Source: Bacteroidales bacterium (GTDB taxonomy: Bacteria; Bacteroidota; Bacteroidia; Bacteroidales; F082). Taken from it: a stretch of 7,580 nt of DNA. The notes beneath the pieces were generated by a model that made no database searches, was not told where the DNA came from, and worked only from the letters and a program-made list of their open reading frames with translations. Positions 1 to 5,508 of the stretch are shown piece after piece. Location: NCBI GenBank assembly GCA_900771045.1, contig CAAGMM010000151.1, positions 1 to 7,580 of the forward strand, given 5' to 3'. The position numbers and the translations under genes are program-made. Within the stretch, counting starts at the first letter, position 1; the number at the start of each line of letters is the position of its first letter.

Positions 1-1
1 A

Positions 2-853
2 GGCGAGCGCATCGGTATAATAGGGAAGAACGGCATCGGAAAATCAACGTTCCTCGACATCATCACCGGCCGCGAAGCTCCCGACGAAGGCCGCGTCTCG
101 GTCGGACAGACGGTCGTTTACGGCTATTACACTCAAAATAATTATTTTCTTGATGAGAATAAATCGGTTCTTGACACGATTCGCGACATAGCCGAAATAA
201 TCCACTACGGGCAAAACAGGGTCTATTCAGCCGACAAACTGCTCGCGCATTTTATGTTTCCCCATAAGATGCAGCAACAGCCCGTCTCACTCCTGAGCGG
301 AGGCGAGAAAAGGCGGCTTTACCTCCTTACCGTACTCGTGCAAAATCCGAATTTCCTGATTTTGGACGAACCTACTAACGACCTTGACATCCTCACGCTT
401 CAAAAATTGGAAGACTTCCTTAGGAATTTTTCGGGATGCCTGATTGTCGTCTCCCACGACCGCTGTTTTCTTGACGAAACCGTTGACCAACTGTTTGTCT
501 TTCAAGGAAATGGTGCCATCAAGGGCTTTATGGGAAACTATTCGCAGTATTACGAATGGCTGCGTGCCCAAAACAAGGAGGAACGTGCCAATGTCGTTGA
601 AAATAAGAAGAATTTCCGCGACAACAAGCCTAAAAACACTGAAAAGAAAAAGCGTTCCTTTAAAGAGCAGAAGGAATATGAGGCTCTCGCCGTGGAAATC
701 GAAAATTTAGAAAACGAAAAACGCGAACTTACCGAAAGCCTGAATGATATTACTGATTATCAGAAGATTCAGATTATCGGTGCGCGTCTGACGGAGATAA
801 ACGACCTTCTTGACGAGAAGGAAATGCGCTGGCTTGAACTTGATGAAATATAA
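2..853 (+). CDS. uup: ABC-F family ATPase Uup, C-terminal part (5' end outside window)
   Basis: The reading frame is open from base 2, so the gene enters from the left; 283 residues are visible. They form the second nucleotide-binding domain of an ABC-F protein. Walker A GKNGIGKST lies at visible residues 8-16, the ABC signature LSGGEKRR at 98-105, Walker B with D-loop FLILDEPTNDLD at 118-129, and the H-loop SHDR at 151-154. A Lys-rich linker is followed by a charged, Glu/Lys-rich coiled-coil tail (about residues 215-283), which is the ABC_tran_CTD extension that separates Uup from the other ABC-F proteins. There are no membrane segments, so it is a soluble cytoplasmic ATPase. In known members Uup acts on ribosomes or on branched DNA intermediates and is not a transporter. 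All ATPase motifs of this half look intact. The next gene starts 18 bases after the stop and is probably co-transcribed. The family call is firm; the choice of Uup over another ABC-F rests on the C-terminal coiled coil. Confidence 0.93.
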   Translation, partial: GERIGIIGKNGIGKSTFLDIITGREAPDEGRVSVGQTVVYGYYTQNNYFLDENKSVLDTIRDIAEIIHYGQNRVYSADKLLAHFMFPHKMQQQPVSLLSGGEKRRLYLLTVLVQNPNFLILDEPTNDLDILTLQKLEDFLRNFSGCLIVVSHDRCFLDETVDQLFVFQGNGAIKGFMGNYSQYYEWLRAQNKEERANVVENKKNFRDNKPKNTEKKKRSFKEQKEYEALAVEIENLENEKRELTESLNDITDYQKIQIIGARLTEINDLLDEKEMRWLELDEI

Positions 854-871
854 TTTTAAGAATACATTATC

Positions 872-1309
872 ATGAAAAACGGTGAAGATTTTGTGAACTT
901 CGTGAACGAGGTTAAGGAAAACGGCAAAATGTGGCTGCTTCAGGCGAAAGACGGACTTTTCGCAATGCTTGAAGACAACAACGGTAATTCGTATGTTCCT
1001 GTCTGGGGCAATGAAGAGTCGGCTTCTGAATGTGTCAACGATGACTGGACGGATTATTCGCTTACCGCGATGAGCCTTCGTGAGTTGATGAAATGGCTGA
1101 ACGAATTGTCTGAAGACCATATCGGCATAGCGGTTTCGCCTGATAAAGACGGCTCGATGTTCCCGATGCGCCCGGAAGACATACGTTCTATCTTTAAAGA
1201 CAGCGCCAAAAGCGATAAGGAACTGGTAGGGGATGAGTTCTTCGACGAGAAATGGTCGGATTGGGACGGCGACCTCGACAGTCTGGAAGAAGAAGAGGAT
1301 GAAGCTTGA
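872..1309 (+). CDS. DUF2750-type small acidic protein
   Basis: This is a 145-residue soluble protein with no signal peptide or membrane segment. Residues 5-110 resemble the DUF2750 family. Features seen are an N-terminal amphipathic helix, a WLLQAKDGLFAML strand pair (about 21-33), a VPVWGNEESASECV segment (43-56), and an SLRELMKWLNEL helix followed by HIGIAVSPDKDG. The family's role is unknown. The last 20 or so residues are a strongly acidic tail (several Asp/Trp, then a run of Glu) that lies outside the domain. The start ATG at 872 is 18 bases after the uup stop and has no Shine-Dalgarno sequence, which is usual for Bacteroidota. Co-transcription with uup is the simplest reading. The stop lies 57 bases from the stop of the convergent idi gene. 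The family assignment is by recognition only. Confidence 0.78.
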   Translation: MKNGEDFVNFVNEVKENGKMWLLQAKDGLFAMLEDNNGNSYVPVWGNEESASECVNDDWTDYSLTAMSLRELMKWLNELSEDHIGIAVSPDKDGSMFPMRPEDIRSIFKDSAKSDKELVGDEFFDEKWSDWDGDLDSLEEEEDEA

Positions 1310-1366
1310 ACGACAAAAGTGTCATTTCAGGCTTCTTATTCAGGCATCAATCAATTTAGAGGCTTC
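1310..1366. other. Convergent intergenic gap between DUF2750 gene and idi
   Basis: Two transcription units meet tail to tail in these 57 bases, yet I see no strong GC-rich hairpin with a T tract on either strand. The best inverted repeat is a 4-bp GACA/TGTC stem, too weak to call. A 10-base direct repeat AGGCTTCTTA occurs at 1329-1338 and 1360-1369, the second copy covering the idi stop codon. Termination here may be Rho-dependent or bidirectional readthrough; this is inference. Confidence 0.5.
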
Positions 1367-1879
1367 TTACAGTCTTTCGCAGATTTTCGCGAAGGCAATC
1401 TTAAACCAAGCGGTAAATCTTTCAGGGTTTTCCCTCAGTTCGCGCTTGATGTTCTCGATAGACGCGTAACGCCATGACGCCGCTTCGTCTCTGTTTATGA
1501 CGGGCTTTTCATCGCTCCGCCCGATGAAGACGTGGTCGAACTCGTGTTCGACAAGTCCTTGAGACACATCGGCTTTGTATATGAATGAGAATTTCTCTTC
1601 GAGAGGGCAAATCATGCCCATTTCCTCAAACAGACGCCTTGACGCGGCATCGGCGACGGTCTCGCCCTTTCTCGGATGGCTGCAGCACGTGTTGGTCCAG
1701 AGCCCCGGCGTGTGATATTTCGTGTAGGCGCGTTGTTGTAGGAGCATCTCGCCTCTGCTGTTGAAAATGAAGACGGAGAAAGCCCGGTGAAGGGCGGCTC
1801 CGCGATGTGCCTGCATCTTTTCCATCAGGCCGATTTCCCTGTCGTTGCCGTCAACGAGAATAACAAAGTCTTCCATCAC
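1367..1879 (-). CDS. idi: Isopentenyl-diphosphate delta-isomerase, type I (Nudix fold)
   Basis: The protein interconverts isopentenyl and dimethylallyl diphosphate, the C5 units of isoprenoids such as quinone tails and undecaprenyl carriers. At 170 residues it is close to usual size. The catalytic motif TNTCCSHP lies at 62-69. By alignment to E. coli Idi (TNSVCGHP), the catalytic Cys is C66 and the metal ligands are H25, H31, H68, E111 and E113, all present. The motif has the adjacent double cysteine also seen in eukaryotic IDI1. The degenerate Nudix box runs from G72 to G88 with RRLFEEMG. The first codon is GTG at 1879, immediately followed by ATG at 1876. GTG would overlap the ychF stop as GTGA, and ATG would overlap by one base as TGATG, so translation is probably coupled to ychF and either start is possible (170 or 169 residues). 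There is no separate promoter or Shine-Dalgarno sequence. All active-site residues are intact. Confidence 0.93.
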   Translation of the reverse strand: MMEDFVILVDGNDREIGLMEKMQAHRGAALHRAFSVFIFNSRGEMLLQQRAYTKYHTPGLWTNTCCSHPRKGETVADAASRRLFEEMGMICPLEEKFSFIYKADVSQGLVEHEFDHVFIGRSDEKPVINRDEAASWRYASIENIKRELRENPERFTAWFKIAFAKICERL

Positions 1880-2946
1880 ACGTTGAATCTGATGTTTAAT
1901 ATATCGCCTTCCTGCACGACGTAGGTCTTTCCTTCGACGCGGAACCTTCCGGCTTCTTTAACGGCGGCTTCCGAACCGTATTTGAGGAAGTCCTCGACGC
2001 TCATCACCTCGGCGCGGATGAAGCCCCGCTGCAAGTCTGAATGAATCACGCCTGCCGCCTCGGGTGCGGTGTCTCCGACATGTATCGTCCAAGCACGCGT
2101 CTCGTCCGGTCCGGTGGTGAAGAAAGACTGGAGATTCAGGGTGTTGTATGCGAGACGGACGAGTTTGTTGACTCCCGGCTCCGTCAAACCGGCGTCTTCC
2201 ATAAACATCGCGCGGTCGTCGGCTTCGAGTTCGGCTATCTCGGCTTCGAGTTTGCCGGCGATGACGAGCATTTTCTGATTGTCTTTCAACGCATTTTTCA
2301 CCGCGTCGGAGTATTTGTTGCCCGTCGTCGCGGACGCGTCGTCAACGTTGCAGACGTACATTATCGGCTTCGCCGTCAGAAGCTGTATGTCCTGAATGTA
2401 TTTTTTGTCTTCTTCCGACACTTCGGCATCGCGTGCGTTACCCATATTCTCAAGCACTTCCTTATAAATGCTGAGGACTTCGAAAGCGCGTTTGTTGTCT
2501 TTTTCGCCGTTTTTCAGCAGTTTTTCGACACGTTGGAGTTTGCGCGTCACAAGGTCGAGGTCGCGCACCTGAAGTTCGAGATCGACGAGCTCCATATCGC
2601 GGACGGGATCGATGCTGCCTTCGCTGTGCGGTATGTTGGGGTTGTCGAAGCAGCGCAGCACGTGAATGAGCGCGTCAACGGTCTGAACCTCCGCCAACAG
2701 CTTGTTGCCGACTCCCTGGCCGCCTTTGCTCAGCCCGGGCAAATCGACGATCTCGACCGTGGCGTGAACAATCCGTTTTGAATGCGATATGTTGTCGATG
2801 AGGTTAAGACGCTCGTCCATCACCTCACACATGCCGATATTGCTTTTTGAGGCAAAGCCAATCTCGGCTTTAGTGTTTGATATACAATTGAAAATAGTGG
2901 TTTTCCCCGTTGAGGCCAAACCGATGATTCCACAATTTAAAGCCAT
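1876..2946 (-). CDS. ychF: Ribosome-binding ATPase YchF (Obg-related), divergent variant
   Basis: This 356-residue protein is an OBG-HflX-like P-loop NTPase of the YchF/Ola1 type, which binds ribosomes and prefers ATP. The G domain has a P-loop GLASTGKTT at 9-17, a G3 region VEIVDLPG at 64-71, the conserved loop histidine at H107 (NIPHSEG) and a G4-position motif NVDD at 200-203. A helical region (about 120-185) follows, with LLTAKPIMYVCN at 189-200. The C-terminal TGS domain (about 274-356) contains RAWTIHVGDTAPEAAGVIH and ends in the family's RFNV. Against E. coli YchF, as I recall it, the protein is 7 residues shorter. About 4 are missing from switch I, where the usual NFPFCTIEPN is replaced by a GFASKSNIG segment, and about 3 from the glycine-rich loop after G3. 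The redox-active cysteine near residue 35 is therefore not preserved. The gene lies 83 bases downstream of the second chr gene, has a TAnnTTTG element before its start, and overlaps idi at its stop. Confidence 0.9.
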   Translation of the reverse strand: MALNCGIIGLASTGKTTIFNCISNTKAEIGFASKSNIGMCEVMDERLNLIDNISHSKRIVHATVEIVDLPGLSKGGQGVGNKLLAEVQTVDALIHVLRCFDNPNIPHSEGSIDPVRDMELVDLELQVRDLDLVTRKLQRVEKLLKNGEKDNKRAFEVLSIYKEVLENMGNARDAEVSEEDKKYIQDIQLLTAKPIMYVCNVDDASATTGNKYSDAVKNALKDNQKMLVIAGKLEAEIAELEADDRAMFMEDAGLTEPGVNKLVRLAYNTLNLQSFFTTGPDETRAWTIHVGDTAPEAAGVIHSDLQRGFIRAEVMSVEDFLKYGSEAAVKEAGRFRVEGKTYVVQEGDILNIRFNV

Positions 2947-2951
2947 CTCTG

Positions 2952-2963
2952 ATAAAATTTTAT
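2952..2963. repeat. 12-bp perfect AT palindrome in the ychF leader
   Basis: ATAAAATTTTAT is a perfect palindrome lying between the ychF -7 element and its start codon, so it would be in the 5' leader. It is pure A/T and could arise by chance; a role as an operator or a weak hairpin that affects translation is speculative. Confidence 0.3.
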
Positions 2964-2969
2964 TTCGTA

Positions 2970-2977
2970 CAAAGTTA
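2970..2977 (-). promoter_or_regulatory. Bacteroidota -7 element (TAACTTTG) for ychF-idi
   Basis: On the minus strand the sequence reads TAACTTTG, a full match to the Bacteroidota sigma-ABfr -7 consensus TAnnTTTG, ending 23 bases before the ychF ATG. No TTG lies in the expected -33 window, so strength is uncertain. It suggests that ychF and idi can be transcribed separately from the dprA-chr genes upstream. Confidence 0.55.
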
Positions 2978-3029
2978 ATGATTTTTACGACTCGCCTCGT
3001 TTACTATTTCCGTTTTTTTGCAAAATGTT

Positions 3030-3572
3030 TCACCTGAAAACGAAATATCCGGCAATTCCTGATATTATTATGAGATATATCGGATTGATTTTCAGGAAGA
3101 AAACGGCGACAAACGAAGCAATGAAGATTATCGTGCTGATGTTGTTCTGATTCAAGCCGAAGTCGCAGAAATTCTCCGGCGTCATCATTATGACGGCTGC
3201 GGACAGGATCAGTCCGGCGACGACGGGTTTCAAATATTCCAACGTCTTGTCGATGATGAAATTGTCCCGCCTTTTCGTTAGAAAACGTGTGATTATCAGC
3301 ATTATGACGATTGAGGGCAGCATCAGTGCGAATGTCGCGAGCAGGGAGCCGAACACACCTCCGATGACGAAACCCGTGTATGTCGCGGCGTTGATGGAAA
3401 TCGGTCCGGGCGTCATCTGCGACAAAGCCACCATATCGGCAAATTCCGGGGCCTCAATCCAACCGTATTTCTCCACGATTTCAAACTGCATCAGCGACAA
3501 CATGGCATATCCGCCGCCGAAACCTAAAACTCCGATTTTTAAGAAGACTATAAATAACTGTAAATAAATCAT
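3030..3572 (-). CDS. chrA: Chromate transporter family protein, short (half-size) chain, second subunit
   Basis: This 180-residue integral membrane protein contains one CHR domain. The family's N-terminal signature GVLGFGGGYAML lies at 14-25 and the SQMTPGPISINAATYTG motif at 51-67, a classic form of the conserved PGP/N-A-G segment. Later hydrophobic stretches at about 70-97, 116-130, 145-160 and 165-180 suggest five or so membrane spans. Half-size CHR proteins occur as adjacent pairs thought to work together as the equivalent of one full-length ChrA, which exports chromate in the best-studied cases; many homologues have unproven substrates. The ATG at 3572 overlaps the previous gene's stop in an ATGA. 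An AGGAGG with a 5-base spacer sits inside the last codons of that upstream gene, so coupled translation with a real Shine-Dalgarno sequence is likely. This copy keeps the PGP triplet, which the partner lacks. Confidence 0.88.
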   Translation of the reverse strand: MIYLQLFIVFLKIGVLGFGGGYAMLSLMQFEIVEKYGWIEAPEFADMVALSQMTPGPISINAATYTGFVIGGVFGSLLATFALMLPSIVIMLIITRFLTKRRDNFIIDKTLEYLKPVVAGLILSAAVIMMTPENFCDFGLNQNNISTIIFIASFVAVFFLKINPIYLIIISGIAGYFVFR

Positions 3573-4129
3573 TTAAGCCTCCTGTCTTTAAGTTTTACTT
3601 TAATGATAAGGGCGGCGACAATGCTCGCCGTTATGGCGAACAAAATGACGTAAACAGGCGAAATGTCGAAGTAGCATACGAGCGCGACCGACATTGCCGC
3701 AACGATGATCCCTCTGATATTCAAGCAGTTGCTTTTTATCATTTTTATGGCGGGGGAGAGTATCAGGGCGATGACGCACGGGCGTATTCCTTTGAAGACC
3801 CGTTCTACGGCGGTATTGTCTTTATAGTCGGCGAAACAGGCCGCTATTATCAAAATGATTGCTATTGAGGGGATTACGGCTCCGAGGCAGGCCGCGACGG
3901 CTCCTTTCATGCCGGCGGTCTTGTGCCCGACGTGAAGTGCGGTGTTTACGGCGAAAACGCCCGGCAACGACTGCGCGACAGCGATAGTGTTCCAGAAGTC
4001 GTCTCTGCTTATCCACTTTTTTTTCGTCACGACGGCGCATTCTATCATGTCGAGCATGGCGTATCCGCCGCCGAGCGTGAAGGCCCCGATGGTGAAAAAG
4101 GTGGTGAATAACTGAATACAAATACCCAT
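3569..4129 (-). CDS. chrA: Chromate transporter family protein, short (half-size) chain, first subunit
   Basis: This 186-residue membrane protein is the first of the CHR pair. It has the signature IGAFTLGGGYAML at 14-26 and a variant AQSLPGVFAVNTALHVG at 52-68, in which the usual PGP reads PGV. Hydrophobic segments lie at about 76-100, 115-130, 138-155 and 157-177, and the tail is basic (KVKLKDRRLK). The two subunits share the same fold but differ clearly in sequence, which suggests an old duplication and a heteromeric transporter. The ATG at 4129 is 27 bases after the dprA stop, so it could be read from the dprA transcript. A perfect TAnnTTTG element in that gap could also start a nearly leaderless transcript. 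The substrate is not readable from sequence: chromate is the family default, and sulfate-like anions are alternatives. Confidence 0.87.
   Translation of the reverse strand: MGICIQLFTTFFTIGAFTLGGGYAMLDMIECAVVTKKKWISRDDFWNTIAVAQSLPGVFAVNTALHVGHKTAGMKGAVAACLGAVIPSIAIILIIAACFADYKDNTAVERVFKGIRPCVIALILSPAIKMIKSNCLNIRGIIVAAMSVALVCYFDISPVYVILFAITASIVAALIIKVKLKDRRLK
3578..3583 (-). promoter_or_regulatory. Shine-Dalgarno AGGAGG embedded in the upstream chr gene
   Basis: On the minus strand AGGAGG encodes the Arg-Arg near the C-terminus of the first Chr subunit and lies 5 bases before the ATG of the second. Clear Shine-Dalgarno sequences are otherwise absent from the minus-strand genes in this window. 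It fixes the start of the second subunit and points to re-initiation that would keep the two subunits in balance. Confidence 0.65.
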
Positions 4130-4136
4130 AATGCTG

Positions 4137-4144
4137 CAAATTTA
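4137..4144 (-). promoter_or_regulatory. Candidate -7 element (TAAATTTG) for the chr pair
   Basis: The minus strand reads TAAATTTG in the 27-base gap between dprA and the first chr gene, a full match to TAnnTTTG. Only 7 bases separate it from the ATG, so the RNA would start almost at the start codon (leaderless or nearly so). No -33 TTG is visible and the area is AT-rich, so a chance match is possible. Confidence 0.4.
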
Positions 4145-4156
4145 TGAAATTTTCCA

Positions 4157-5272
4157 CTACTTTTTACATGTCGCCGTATTTTTCGCGTATCTTTTTCCGG
4201 GCAGCGCGGTTATCACGCCGTCGAACTCGAGGGACAATAAGACGGATGCGATGCGCGGAGACGCAAAGCCCGTCTGATTGATTATCTTGTCGAGATGGAT
4301 TATGTCCTCGTCCCCGAAACAGTCCAAAATCCGCTGCTCTTCCTGGCTGAAATCCCTGAAAAGCCTCATCTGTTTGGGCTGCGTACTCGTTTTTACGTCC
4401 CAGCGCATCGCGTAGCGTATGTCGTCGGCGCAAGTGACGAGAGCCGCCTTGTTGACCCTGATGAGGTGGTTGCAGCCCTCGCTGTAAGTGTCTCCGACTC
4501 TGCCTGGTATCGCGAAGATGTCGCGGTCGTACGATGCGGCGATGTCTGCCGTAATCAAGGCACCGCCCTTGAGCGCGCTTTCAATGACGACGAGGCAATC
4601 CGTCATGCCTGCCACAATGCGGTTCCGGCGCGGGAAATTGTCGCGGTCGGGCTGCGTGCCCGAGACGTATTCGGTGACCAACGCACCCTGACGTGTGATT
4701 TTCTTTGCCAACGAAGCGTTTGTCTCCGGATAAATGGTTTGAAGCCCGTGCCCGAGAACTGCCACCGTGTCAATCCCGTTGGCGACGGCGGCCCTGTGTG
4801 CGGCAGTGTCAACACCGTATGCGAGACCGCTCACAATCAACACGTTGTCAGACTTCAACTCGGCGACAATCTTTTCGGTCTGCTCGCGCCCGTAATCCGA
4901 CATATTCCTCGTGCCCACAATCCCGATGACTTTTTTCGCGTTAAAGTCGCAAAAGCCTTTGGAATAAAGCATCATCGGGCTGTCGGGGCAGTGGAGGAGC
5001 CTCCGCGGATAAGCGTTGTCGAGGTAGAAAAAGGACTCGATGTCGTTCTTCTCTATGTAGTCGGCCTCCTTTTCGGCGCGCCGCATGACTTCAATGCTGA
5101 AGATGCCGTCAACAATGGATTCGCGCATCCCGGGGATGGATAGAAGCGACTTTCTGCTTTCGTAAAACACGGCCTCAGCGCCGCCGCAGTAGGCTACGAG
5201 TTTCTTGCCGTTCACATCGCCTATGCCGCGCACCAACGTCAACGCAATTTGGTAAATCGTCTGATTGTTCAT
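4157..5272 (-). CDS. dprA: DNA-processing protein DprA (Smf)
   Basis: This 371-residue cytoplasmic protein binds single-stranded DNA and loads RecA during natural transformation, and it is also widespread in bacteria not known to be competent. Residues 1-75 form a helix-hairpin-helix/SAM-like region (LTLVRGIGDVNGKKLV at 11-26, LLSIPGM at 43-49). The Rossmann-like core carries the family motifs VGTRNMSDYG (119-128), SGLAYGVDTAAH (148-159), VLGHGLQTIYP (172-182), FPRRNRIVAG (213-222), ESALKGGALITA (231-242), IFAIPGR (252-258) and GCNHLI (266-271). Residues 305-365 look like the C-terminal winged-helix (DprA_WH) domain. Length and motif order match the Bacteroidota form and the gene appears intact. 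The ATG at 5272 has no Shine-Dalgarno sequence, but a TAnnTTTG element lies 22 bases upstream. It is the first gene of the minus-strand series. Confidence 0.95.
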   Translation of the reverse strand: MNNQTIYQIALTLVRGIGDVNGKKLVAYCGGAEAVFYESRKSLLSIPGMRESIVDGIFSIEVMRRAEKEADYIEKNDIESFFYLDNAYPRRLLHCPDSPMMLYSKGFCDFNAKKVIGIVGTRNMSDYGREQTEKIVAELKSDNVLIVSGLAYGVDTAAHRAAVANGIDTVAVLGHGLQTIYPETNASLAKKITRQGALVTEYVSGTQPDRDNFPRRNRIVAGMTDCLVVIESALKGGALITADIAASYDRDIFAIPGRVGDTYSEGCNHLIRVNKAALVTCADDIRYAMRWDVKTSTQPKQMRLFRDFSQEEQRILDCFGDEDIIHLDKIINQTGFASPRIASVLLSLEFDGVITALPGKRYAKNTATCKK

Positions 5273-5294
5273 TTGGTTTATGGTCTTTCAGGCG

Positions 5295-5302
5295 CAAAGT
5301 TA
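5295..5302 (-). promoter_or_regulatory. Bacteroidota -7 element (TAACTTTG) for dprA
   Basis: TAACTTTG on the minus strand matches TAnnTTTG and ends 22 bases before the dprA ATG. This gives a short leader of roughly 15 bases. A TTTG lies 26 bases further upstream, longer than the usual 17-23 base spacing, so the -33 element is doubtful. The same octamer precedes ychF. Confidence 0.55.
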
Positions 5303-5387
5303 GTGAAAAAATCTTTTTTCTCACCTCCCAAAAACAAAAAAAATCTACTTATTTTGCACACACGCCCTGTTTATTTATGAAATTTCG

Positions 5388-5395
5388 TATCTTCG
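5388..5395 (+). promoter_or_regulatory. Weak candidate -7 element for the formyltransferase-propeller gene
   Basis: TATCTTCG matches TAnnTTTG at all but one base and sits about 110 bases before the likely start. Other one-mismatch sites lie at 5349-5356 (TTATTTTG) and 5441-5448 (TACCTTTC). None has a clear TTG at the right -33 spacing, so I cannot choose between them. A promoter at 5388 or 5441 would place the ATG at 5377 outside or at the very edge of the transcript, which favours the later start. Confidence 0.25.
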
Positions 5396-5484
5396 CATTT
5401 TCTAAGGAAGATTTTTTTATCACGATACGCCTCCGATTTGTACCTTTCGTTCATAAAAGTGGTGTTTTATCTAATCGGTATGAA

Positions 5485-5491
5485 AAGGAGG
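5485..5491 (+). promoter_or_regulatory. Shine-Dalgarno-like AAGGAGG before the formyltransferase-propeller gene
   Basis: AAGGAGG is followed 8 bases later by an in-frame TTG (5500) and 17 bases later by the first plausible ATG (5509). The spacing fits the TTG better than the ATG. It supports a start near 5500-5521 rather than at the upstream ATG at 5377. Confidence 0.4.
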
Positions 5492-5508
5492 CGTCTTTTT
5501 TGTTGATT

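Noticed and set aside
707..1120. 137-codon minus-strand frame across the uup/DUF2750 junction
   Set aside because: It spans the ends of two supported + strand genes and has no promoter, start context or recognisable family.
1310..1366. Bidirectional terminator between convergent genes
   Set aside because: The only stem found is four base pairs (GACA/TGTC) without T tracts.
2041..2781. Long open frame (246 codons) on the + strand, opposite ychF
   Set aside because: It lies wholly antisense to a clear YchF gene, has no recognisable motif and an odd composition (Phe/Val/Arg-rich), as expected of a frame mirrored from codon bias.
3822..4157. Arg/His-rich 111-codon minus-strand frame overlapping the first chr gene
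   Set aside because: It is an alternative frame of the chr gene; its Arg/His-rich, low-complexity translation is typical of a shifted frame.
4295..5143. Long open frame (282 codons) on the + strand, opposite dprA
   Set aside because: It is antisense to an intact DprA with every family motif; the translation has no domain-like features.
5377..5508. N-terminal extension of the formyltransferase-propeller protein from ATG 5377
   Set aside because: Family similarity starts at about 5521, and the extension contains promoter-like sequence and a Shine-Dalgarno-like site, so it is probably untranslated leader.
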